From RGIG3002 sp964449325 (GTDB lineage: Bacteria > Bacillota > Clostridia > Lachnospirales > Lachnospiraceae): a DNA stretch of 64,000 nt. The notes beneath the pieces are model-generated. The model ran no database searches. It was not told where the DNA came from and worked only from the letters and a program-made list of their open reading frames with translations. This document shows, in pieces, positions 35,051-42,356 of this stretch. How positions within the stretch are numbered: the first letter of the stretch is position 1; the number at the start of each line of letters is the position of its first letter. The stretch spans positions 1 through 64,000 of the forward strand of contig CAYUYJ010000003.1 in NCBI GenBank assembly GCA_964449325.1, in the 5' to 3' direction. Made by a program: the position numbers and the translations under genes.

Positions 35051-35884
35051 TTAATTTTTATTTTTTCCATCTGAGATAAATTTTTCAATAACAGTAACAA
35101 TACCATCTTCATCATTGGACTTTGTTATAAAATCTGCTACTTCTTTTACTTTTTCCTGTGCATTTTCCATTGCTACACCCACACCTGCATAAGAGATCAT
35201 AGACATATCGTTAAAGCCGTCTCCGCAACAAACGGTATTTTCTCTTTTTAAGCCGACTATACACAGCATTCTGTCTAAAGAAGCAGCTTTATCCACACCT
35301 TTTGGCATAATTTCTATAAAAAAAGGCTCACTTCTATATATACTTACAATATCTCCGAATAATTCTTTCAGTTTTTCTTCCAATTCCGGTGCTTTATCAA
35401 CCGGAGCTGTCATCAGGCATTTATTCATCTCAAAATCAACAAAACGAATCATATCTTCCACTTCTCTAATTGCCATTCCATTGATTTTTGCTTCCAATTC
35501 TACATATTCATCTCTTCCGGTTCCAAGGATAATCGTATCACCAAGGTATGTCATAAGACCACAGTTATTCTCTATCGCAAATTTGTATAGACCAAGAAGA
35601 ATATGAGGCGGCAATGTTTGTTGATAAACAATTTCCCCTGTTTTACAATTTATGATTTTTCCGCCATTAAAAGATAACAGATATCCACCGTATTTTTCCA
35701 ATTCCAGTTCAGCTTCATATCGCCTCATTCCCGGAGTAGGACGTCCTGAAGCCAACATAACAACATGACCTTCCTCCATAATACGTACAATACTTTTCTT
35801 TGTATTTTCCGTAATTTCTTTTTTTGAGTTTGTCAGTGTCCCATCAATATCTAAAACTAAAACCTTTTTTTCCTCTGCATTCAT
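35051..35884 (-). CDS. Cof-type HAD phosphatase
   Basis: The 277-residue protein has motif I LDIDGTLTNSKK, motif II in VMLASGRPT, a large C2-type cap (about 85-190), and motifs III/IV in CGDGFNDMSMISYAGVGVAM. It belongs to the Cof/YidA group of sugar- or cofactor-phosphate phosphatases; substrate unknown. ATG 35884 is seven bases after GGAG and places motif I at the N-terminus. An ATG at 35914 overlaps the upstream CLC gene. Confidence 0.88.
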   Translation of the reverse strand: MNAEEKKVLVLDIDGTLTNSKKEITENTKKSIVRIMEEGHVVMLASGRPTPGMRRYEAELELEKYGGYLLSFNGGKIINCKTGEIVYQQTLPPHILLGLYKFAIENNCGLMTYLGDTIILGTGRDEYVELEAKINGMAIREVEDMIRFVDFEMNKCLMTAPVDKAPELEEKLKELFGDIVSIYRSEPFFIEIMPKGVDKAASLDRMLCIVGLKRENTVCCGDGFNDMSMISYAGVGVAMENAQEKVKEVADFITKSNDEDGIVTVIEKFISDGKNKN

Positions 35885-35903
35885 TTCTTTTCTCCAAATA
35901 AAT

Positions 35904-37154
35904 TTATTCTTCATTTATATTTTTTAGCTCAAGCTTTGAGTACATAATGCGTTGTGTATGATATAAACTGTAATTTCCCGAAAGCATATAACTGATTGCC
36001 GTTACAATCAAAAAATAATAAGCATTCCTATATCCAAATAATTCAAACGCAATTAATAAAGAAGCAATCGGACAGTTGGTTACTCCGCAAAAAACACCTA
36101 TCATACCAAGTGATGCGGTAAATTCCGGCGGCAAACCGGTAAGTTGGCCAAACAGACAGCCAAACGTTGCACCGATAAAAAAGGATGGTACAATTTCACC
36201 GCCTTTAAACCCTGCTGTAATCGTAACAACAGTAAATAAAATTTTTAAAAGAAAAGCGTAAGGTACTACTTCTCCTTCCAAAGCCTTTTCAATAATATTC
36301 ATCCCTGTACCCAGATAATCCCGACTTCCAACTAAATAAGTCAGCGCAATTACAAAAATACCGGCTGCAAAAATTCTGACATAAGGATTTTTAAAATATT
36401 TTTTATATAGTGAACTTCCGGTATGTAAAGCTGTACAAAACAGAATACTCAAAAGCGCACAACATATTGCAAGTAATAATACCTCTGTACCCGTTACCAG
36501 TTTAAGTCCCTGCTCGGCAATTTCCGGAAAATGCTCTCCTTCCACCAATAATAATTCTGACATAGTATGAGCAATCAGAGAAGCTAAAATACAGGGAACT
36601 AAAGCACTATAATACATAATTCCAACACTTGCAACTTCCATAGAAAAAAACACTGCTGCAATCGGTGTTCCGAATAATGCTGAAAAAGCTGCTGCCATAC
36701 CACTCATCAATAGTATTTTTCTATCTTCTTTATTTAATTTCAGCCAGTTTCCAACCTGACTTCCGAGACTGCCCCCCATTTGCAGTGCTGCCCCTTCACG
36801 GCCAACAGAACCACCGCAAATAATAGTAATTACTGTTGACACAAAAATTAAAAAAGCCATTTTTAACGGAAGATTACCTTCACTTCTTATATTATCTATA
36901 ACCGTATCAGTACCCTTATTATCTTCATAATGTAAAAGCTTATATAAGAATACAATAATAACACCACCCACAGGAAGTAAAAACAACATATATGGATGAT
37001 TTATTCTGAAATCTGTTGCAAAACTTAAGCAGCGTGCAAATGCAGAAGCAACTGCACCTACTATTATTCCTGTTACAGAACCCAAAATTACCCATTTTAT
37101 AAATTTTGTTGAATTGAAGGAAACTGCATTTGTACATTCTCTGATTTTTTTCAT
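35904..37154 (-). CDS. CLC-family anion transporter, possibly fluoride-type
   Basis: The 416-residue polytopic protein has the CLC helix-F motif as GGSVGREGAALQMG, and GFKGGEIVPSFFIGATFG at the helix-N anion-binding loop. The canonical GSGIP loop of Cl- transporters is replaced by a KGTDTVI segment. Loss of GSGIP together with GGExxPxFFIGA recalls the CLC-F fluoride/proton antiporters, but I cannot separate this from other divergent CLCs without an alignment. There is no cytoplasmic CBS domain. No fluoride riboswitch is seen upstream. Confidence 0.85.
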   Translation of the reverse strand: MKKIRECTNAVSFNSTKFIKWVILGSVTGIIVGAVASAFARCLSFATDFRINHPYMLFLLPVGGVIIVFLYKLLHYEDNKGTDTVIDNIRSEGNLPLKMAFLIFVSTVITIICGGSVGREGAALQMGGSLGSQVGNWLKLNKEDRKILLMSGMAAAFSALFGTPIAAVFFSMEVASVGIMYYSALVPCILASLIAHTMSELLLVEGEHFPEIAEQGLKLVTGTEVLLLAICCALLSILFCTALHTGSSLYKKYFKNPYVRIFAAGIFVIALTYLVGSRDYLGTGMNIIEKALEGEVVPYAFLLKILFTVVTITAGFKGGEIVPSFFIGATFGCLFGQLTGLPPEFTASLGMIGVFCGVTNCPIASLLIAFELFGYRNAYYFLIVTAISYMLSGNYSLYHTQRIMYSKLELKNINEE

Positions 37155-37267
37155 AAACGCCTCTCTTTTGTATTCCTTTTTTCATTCTTTACTATAGTAT
37201 CATGTTTTTTTTATAAAGTCACTGACATTGCTTCTTAATGATTTCTTAGAATTTCTTCATAATTATC

Positions 37268-37302
37268 AAAAAAGGCACAGGATTTTGACTCCCGCGCCTT
37301 AA
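37268..37302 (-). terminator. Terminator of the CPA2 antiporter gene
   Basis: On the minus strand AAGGCGCGGGA pairs, with one interruption, with TCCTGTGCCTT and is followed by TTTTTTG. It lies just after the antiporter stop codon. Confidence 0.8.
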
Positions 37303-37313
37303 CAAATTTTGCT

Positions 37314-38492
37314 TTATACTCCTTCTCCATGCTTTGCATATAACACTTTTAATATAATAGGTGTTGAGATAGAAGAAACAATAATCAATAAAATAACTGC
37401 GGTAAAATATACCGGTGATAAAAGTCCTACAGAAAGCCCTTTTTGTGAAACAATTAAGGCAACCTCGCCTCTTGTCATCATACCTACACCGATTTTCAAG
37501 GAATCACCCCAATTAAATTTACAAAGCTTGGCAATCAATCCGCAACCGACAATCTTTGTAATCAATGCTACAATAACAAATCCTACCGAGAATAATAAAA
37601 TAGAGGTATCTATATTTTCAATATTCGTCTTCAAACCGATACTGGCAAAAAATACAGGACCAAACAACATATAGGAGTTAATATCCATTTTCTCTGCAAT
37701 ATAATCCGAATCTTTAATAGAACAAAGAATAATACCGGCTACATAAGCACCTGTAATATCTGCAATACCGAAAAACTCTTCCGCAATATAGGCAAGGGCA
37801 AAACAAAGTGCAAGTCCCGCAATCGGAATACGTCTTGTATGAGGATATTTCGTATCTACCCATTTAAATACCTTGTAACAGATAAAACCAACTACAATTG
37901 CAAAAGCAAAGAACAAAACGGTGGAAATAATAACACTAATCGGCTTAGAATCCGGTGTTTTAAATCCGATAACAAAAGTAAGTACGATAATTCCGATAAC
38001 ATCATCAATAATTGCAGCACTTAAAATCGTAGTACCGACTTTTCCTTTTAACCGTCCCATTTCACGAAGAGACTGAACTGTAATACTTACAGAAGTTGCA
38101 GTCATAATTGTTCCTATAAATACTGCCTTGAAAAATTCATCAGAACCCCAGGGTGCTGCACCATAAAATCCCATATACAATAAAGTACCGCCGACTAAAG
38201 GAATAAATACACCCGCACAGGCAATTAAAAACGCAATCGGGCCTGTTTTTAAAAGCTCCTTCAAATCTGTTTCCAAACCGGCTGAAAACATCAATAATAC
38301 AACACCTATTTCTGCCATCTGCACCAGAAAATCACTCTGATTTACCAAACCCAGTACACAGGGACCGATTAAAAGACCTGCAATAATTTCTCCTACTACC
38401 TGTGGTGCTTTACATTTTCTTGCCAGAATACCAAAAATTTTAGCTGCCACAACAATAATCGCAAGATCTTTGAAAATACTATAAGCTTCCAT
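37314..38492 (-). CDS. CPA2-family Na+/H+ antiporter
   Basis: The 392-residue membrane protein has about 12 hydrophobic segments and the CPA2 core. The paired acidic residues in SAAIIDDVIGIIVL mark the electrogenic (NapA/GerN-like) subtype. LPxGLETDLKEL-type and FGPVFFASIGLKTNI segments match the family ends. There is no RCK/KTN regulatory domain, unlike KefB. It exchanges Na+ or K+ for H+ at the cytoplasmic membrane. GGAGG lies eight bases before the ATG. Confidence 0.9.
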   Translation of the reverse strand: MEAYSIFKDLAIIVVAAKIFGILARKCKAPQVVGEIIAGLLIGPCVLGLVNQSDFLVQMAEIGVVLLMFSAGLETDLKELLKTGPIAFLIACAGVFIPLVGGTLLYMGFYGAAPWGSDEFFKAVFIGTIMTATSVSITVQSLREMGRLKGKVGTTILSAAIIDDVIGIIVLTFVIGFKTPDSKPISVIISTVLFFAFAIVVGFICYKVFKWVDTKYPHTRRIPIAGLALCFALAYIAEEFFGIADITGAYVAGIILCSIKDSDYIAEKMDINSYMLFGPVFFASIGLKTNIENIDTSILLFSVGFVIVALITKIVGCGLIAKLCKFNWGDSLKIGVGMMTRGEVALIVSQKGLSVGLLSPVYFTAVILLIIVSSISTPIILKVLYAKHGEGV

Positions 38493-38540
38493 AATTTCTC
38501 CTCCATATGTAAAATTATAAATAAAAACTTTTATGTTTTT

Positions 38541-38599
38541 AAAACAAAAATAATCTGAGTAATAATTATTAAAAATTTATTAATTATCACCCAGATTAT
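38541..38599 (-). terminator. Terminator after the LytTR response regulator operon
   Basis: A long imperfect hairpin (outer arms TAATCTG at 38551-38557 and CAGATTA at 38592-38598, inner arms ATAATTA/TAATTAT) is followed on the minus strand by TTTTTG and more T. It separates the floA/two-component operon from the antiporter gene. Confidence 0.75.
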
Positions 38600-38651
38600 G
38601 ATTTTAACACATTTTTTTTAAATTACAAGAAAATATTAAAAAAATAATTTT

Positions 38652-39398
38652 TTATAAAAATCTTCTTTTAATTTCCTCATATTTTTCACTTATCATCAGT
38701 GCATCTTTATCAATATCTTTAAATGTTACAATATATGTCCATCTGCCGTACGGTTCAATTTTTTTTATCTGTGAAACATTGATAATATAAGATTTGTGAC
38801 TTCTTAAAAAACGATCTTTATCCAGTTTTGCTTCAATATCACTTAAGCTTGCAGAAGTTGTAAAAGAATCATTTCTCGTATAAATAACCGTACTTCCATT
38901 CTCTCTTTGAATTAATATAATATCTTTAATATCTACAAAACTCATGCTCTCTTTACTTTTTACAAGTAATTTTTCCAAACCCTGTTCATATTTTACAATT
39001 TTGTCCAGATGTTCCGATTCCTGAGCCGGTTTTTCCGACAACTCTTCAATTCTTTCCAAAGTGTGATTCACTCTTTCAATATTAAAAGGTTTAATTATAT
39101 AATCAAATGCATAAACCTCAAAAGCATCCGACATATATTCCGAATGTGCGGTAGCAAAAATAATTTTTGTTTTCGGTTCCAAATCCGCTATAATTTTCGC
39201 ACATTCCAATCCGCTCTCACCGCCTATTTCTATATCCAGAAATATGACCTCCGGTTTCATTTTTAAAAACAAAGTTATAGCAGTTGTGAGGCTGCCGCTT
39301 TCCGCGACAACCTCAAACCCTTCTTTTTTTTCTATAATTTTTTTTAACAGCTTTCGGATACCTTCTTCATCCTCTACAAGCATGACACTGATTGGCAT
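38652..39398 (-). CDS. LytTR-family response regulator (AgrA/VirR-like)
   Basis: The 248-residue regulator has a receiver domain (1-120; Asp55 in IFLDIEIGGESG, Lys in YIIKPFNIERV) and a LytTR DNA-binding domain (about 145-248; FLRSHKSYIINVSQIKKI). ATG 39398 is seven bases after GGAG; the 25 codons before it overlap the preceding gene and have no domain content. It is the last gene of an operon that begins with the GHKL kinase at 41447-42277, its probable partner. Confidence 0.9.
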   Translation of the reverse strand: MPISVMLVEDEEGIRKLLKKIIEKKEGFEVVAESGSLTTAITLFLKMKPEVIFLDIEIGGESGLECAKIIADLEPKTKIIFATAHSEYMSDAFEVYAFDYIIKPFNIERVNHTLERIEELSEKPAQESEHLDKIVKYEQGLEKLLVKSKESMSFVDIKDIILIQRENGSTVIYTRNDSFTTSASLSDIEAKLDKDRFLRSHKSYIINVSQIKKIEPYGRWTYIVTFKDIDKDALMISEKYEEIKRRFL

Positions 39399-39420
39399 AA
39401 CATTTCTCCGTCTTTTTACT

Positions 39421-39816
39421 TTAAAATCTTCTGTTTGAAACCCTTCTTCTTTTTTTGCAGGCAGGCTCACCAAGTACTTCCGACCAGATTACTGCTTCTC
39501 TTAAATTTTCCACAGACATATTCTCTAAAGAAAAATGTGATTTTGTACAAACCTTTCTTTTTGGATCATCATGAAAAACTTCCGGATGAGTCATATTTTT
39601 TTGCACATCATTCTGTACCTTTTTCTTCCTGTTTTTCTTATCCTTAGAGACATCTTTATTATTCTGCTTTTTATTTTTTTCTGTTAAAGATATTCCATCT
39701 TTTTTATTACTTTTATTACTGCCTTTTTTTGAAATTTCTGTTATAACTTCACCGGCGATGTCTCCTACAACATCAACAAGCCCCTCTGTTATTCCTTCTA
39801 AAATATCCTCAAGCAT
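39421..39816 (-). CDS. Hypothetical protein of the floA operon
   Basis: I do not recognise this 131-residue protein. It has an acidic, amphipathic N-terminus (about 1-30, LEDILEGITEGLVDVVGDIAG), a highly basic Asn/Lys-rich middle (about 31-75), and a C-terminal part with two short conserved-looking stretches (LREAVIWSEVLGEPACKKRR). It has no membrane segment. It starts 18 bases after floA and ends 22 bases before the response regulator start, all on one strand, so it is co-transcribed with both. The N-terminal helix could bind membrane or FloA; this is a guess. Confidence 0.65.
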   Translation of the reverse strand: MLEDILEGITEGLVDVVGDIAGEVITEISKKGSNKSNKKDGISLTEKNKKQNNKDVSKDKKNRKKKVQNDVQKNMTHPEVFHDDPKRKVCTKSHFSLENMSVENLREAVIWSEVLGEPACKKRRRVSNRRF

Positions 39817-39834
39817 GGATTACACCTCCCTGCT

Positions 39835-40791
39835 TTATTCTTTATTTGACTTAATTTCTTCCGTACTCTTTCCGGCAATCTTATCACGCATCATCGTATC
39901 TGCTTTGATATTTTCCATATCATAATAATCCATAATGCCAAGCTTTCCTTCTTTTAAAGCATACGCTAAAGCCTTCGGAACCTCTGCTTCTGCTTCTACT
40001 ACATAAGCACGCATTTCCTGCTCTTTTGCAACAGCCATAGCTCTTCTTTCTTCTGCCTTTGCCTGTGCAATATTTTTATCTGCCTCTGCCTGAAGAGATT
40101 GTAACTGTGCACCTATATTTCTTCCTACATCAATATCGGCAATATCAATCGAAAGAATTTCAAATGCTGTTCCGGAGTCCAAACCTTTGCTTAATACACG
40201 TTTGGAAATATCATCGGGATTTTCCAAAACATCCTTATGTGATGCGGAGGAACCTACAGTTGTAACGATACCTTCACCAATTCTGGCAAGGATAGTTGCT
40301 TCTCCGGCACCACCTACCAGTCTTTCCAAATCTGCACGAACGGTTACTCTTGCTTTTACAAGAAGTTCAATACCATCCTTTGCCACTGCGGATACATTGC
40401 TTGTTTCAATAACCTTCGGATTAACACTCATTTTTACTGCTTCCAAAACATCACGTCCTGCAAGATCAATTGCTGCTGCTTTTTCAAAAGTAAGTTCAAT
40501 ACCTGCTCTTTCGGAAGCAATCAAAGCATCTACTACCTTATCTACATTACCGCCTGCAAGATAATGAGCTTCCAATTGATTGATATTCATTTTTAATCCG
40601 GCTTTTGTAGCTTTAATAAGCGGAATTACGATTCTTGACGGTGTTACGCGTCTTAAACGCATACCAATCAAATTAAAGATACTGATTTTAACATTAGCTG
40701 CCATGGAAGAAATCCAGAGCCCCACCGGGACAAATACAAAAAATAAAATAATGAGTAAGAAAATAATACCAACTAAAATTGCGTATAACAT
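39835..40791 (-). CDS. floA: Flotillin-like protein FloA
   Basis: The protein of about 318 residues has one N-terminal membrane hairpin/helix (about 4-28), an SPFH/band-7-like domain (about 30-230; includes VRADLERLVGGAGEATILARIGEGIV) and an Ala/Glu-rich coiled coil (about 235-290). FloA organises functional membrane microdomains. ATG 40791 follows AAGGAGG; a longer reading start at 40821 has no ribosome-binding site. It lies between nfeD and a hypothetical gene, as the floA-nfeD pair usually does. Confidence 0.93.
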   Translation of the reverse strand: MLYAILVGIIFLLIILFFVFVPVGLWISSMAANVKISIFNLIGMRLRRVTPSRIVIPLIKATKAGLKMNINQLEAHYLAGGNVDKVVDALIASERAGIELTFEKAAAIDLAGRDVLEAVKMSVNPKVIETSNVSAVAKDGIELLVKARVTVRADLERLVGGAGEATILARIGEGIVTTVGSSASHKDVLENPDDISKRVLSKGLDSGTAFEILSIDIADIDVGRNIGAQLQSLQAEADKNIAQAKAEERRAMAVAKEQEMRAYVVEAEAEVPKALAYALKEGKLGIMDYYDMENIKADTMMRDKIAGKSTEEIKSNKE

Positions 40792-40859
40792 ACTGCTCCT
40801 CCTTTTTCCTAATGACTGCAAATTAACGGAATCTGCATTGTTTAGTATACATTATTTGA

Positions 40860-41339
40860 TTAAATTTCTTTTACTATTAATTTTGAACCTTCTACCTTAT
40901 AAATCTCAATTGCTGCACTTTTGGTAATATATTGGCTTTCTGACATAACATTAAACTCCACACCGTCAAAGCTTCCTCTTCCTGCCGGTCTTAAATCCGT
41001 TGATGCCGTACCTTTTTTTCCAAGCAGATACTTCAAATCATTGGAACTGATAAATCCGTTTTCTGTCGTAAGCTCATCCTTCAAAACAATCGGTGATTTT
41101 AGTTTTCCCGAAGATAGAAGTTTCAAAATAACAGCCAGCATAACCGCAAGTAATGCCAAAACAATCAATAAAATGATAATTCCTTCTTCTACTGTGTCTG
41201 CTGTCAGAAAAACTCCGATAATAAGACAAATAATTCCGGAAACTCCGGGTACTCCGAATCCGGGTACAACCATTTCTGTTCCAAGTAAAATGAATCCTGC
41301 AATAAAAAGTATTATGCCAATAATTTCTACAATTTCCAT
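40860..41339 (-). CDS. NfeD-family membrane protein
   Basis: The short NfeD protein of about 159 residues has membrane helices (about 8-27, 32-50 and 55-80) and a C-terminal OB-fold domain (about 105-159; LLGKKGTASTDLRPAGRGSFDGVEF). NfeD proteins partner with flotillins encoded beside them, and floA follows directly. The second ATG (41339) is preferred since it is nine bases after AGGGGG; another ATG is two codons earlier. Confidence 0.9.
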   Translation of the reverse strand: MEIVEIIGIILFIAGFILLGTEMVVPGFGVPGVSGIICLIIGVFLTADTVEEGIIILLIVLALLAVMLAVILKLLSSGKLKSPIVLKDELTTENGFISSNDLKYLLGKKGTASTDLRPAGRGSFDGVEFNVMSESQYITKSAAIEIYKVEGSKLIVKEI

Positions 41340-41446
41340 AAGCATTGTCCCCCTTTCTTTTTTTATGAAATTCATTTTGTACTTATAATTTACTTGAAAA
41401 AGAAATATTTTTAAATACATATTCTTTCACTTATACATTTTTTCAT

Positions 41447-42277
41447 CTAAACTGTCACTTTTTTTATTTCTACCTGAAAGCTGGTTCTTTTTTCATCGGA
41501 GAAAAGTGTAATTTTTCCGTCGTTTTCTTTTATTATTCGGCTGATAATTGAAAGTCCCATTCCATGTCCTTCTTCTTTTTTGGTTGTAAAACCCTGTCTG
41601 AAAATCAATTCCCGGTTTTCTTTCGGAATCATAGGGCCATTATTATAAATATCAAAATAATATTTTTCTCTATCCTCCCACATTTCTACATGAAGTTGTC
41701 TTTCCCCTTCTTTTTCTTTTAAAGCAGTTATCCCATTATCAATTAAATTTCCAAGAATTTTACATAAATCCCAAGGCTCTATAGCTATAGCTTTCAAATC
41801 GGAACGTATTTCCATATAAAAATCAATCTCTTCTTTTTCTGCTGCCTCCATTTTTGCCTGTAATAAAGCATTTACAGCAGGCTGTTTTGTTTTTAATGCT
41901 TTACTTACTTTCATAATATCTTTAAAAACAGGCTGCATATATTTCTTTGCTTCTTCATACTCTTCCAATTCCATTAAACCGTATATTACCTGCAAATGAT
42001 TTAAATAATCATGTCTCTGGGCTCTCAATTTTGTATTTAACTCTTCCAGATTTTTCATACTTTCTTCCAAATTGTTATTCTGGTTTCCATAAAATAAATA
42101 GAGAACAAGAAATAAGACAATACTGCTGAAAATCATAATTCCTACAGAGATAAAAACAATTTCGTTAACTTCTCCCGTTAATTTTATTCCTGCCATAACT
42201 AAAACCGAAATCTCAACAAGAAATTGTATTCCGCTTATAATTAAAAGTGCTCTTATTATTTTTTTATTATAATTCAT
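41447..42277 (-). CDS. GHKL-family sensor histidine kinase
   Basis: The 276-residue protein has two membrane helices (about 7-28 and 38-60), a short coiled region, the phospho-His in LRAQRHDYLNHLQVIYGL (about residue 91; Spo0B/SpoOB_a style) and a GHKL ATPase domain (about 165-276; NLIDNGITAL and HGMGLSIISRIIKEN). It has no extracellular sensor domain, so it may sense the membrane state itself. It heads the operon nfeD-floA-hypothetical-LytTR regulator. Confidence 0.88.
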   Translation of the reverse strand: MNYNKKIIRALLIISGIQFLVEISVLVMAGIKLTGEVNEIVFISVGIMIFSSIVLFLVLYLFYGNQNNNLEESMKNLEELNTKLRAQRHDYLNHLQVIYGLMELEEYEEAKKYMQPVFKDIMKVSKALKTKQPAVNALLQAKMEAAEKEEIDFYMEIRSDLKAIAIEPWDLCKILGNLIDNGITALKEKEGERQLHVEMWEDREKYYFDIYNNGPMIPKENRELIFRQGFTTKKEEGHGMGLSIISRIIKENDGKITLFSDEKRTSFQVEIKKVTV

Positions 42278-42312
42278 CTATGATTCTTTTTCCTTCCACA
42301 CACTTTATGAAA

Positions 42313-42349
42313 AAAACTGTTGTACCCTACAGATAGATACAACAGTTTT
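42313..42349. terminator. Terminator of the gyrB-gyrA transcript
   Basis: AAAACTGTTGTA (42313-42324) pairs perfectly with TACAACAGTTTT (42338-42349). T runs follow in both directions. It lies just after the gyrA stop codon. Confidence 0.88.
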
Positions 42350-42356
42350 TTTAAGC

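Noticed and set aside
38652..39473. Longer start (39473) of the LytTR response regulator
   Set aside because: It would overlap the end of the preceding gene, and the well-spaced GGAG at 39398 starts exactly at the receiver domain.
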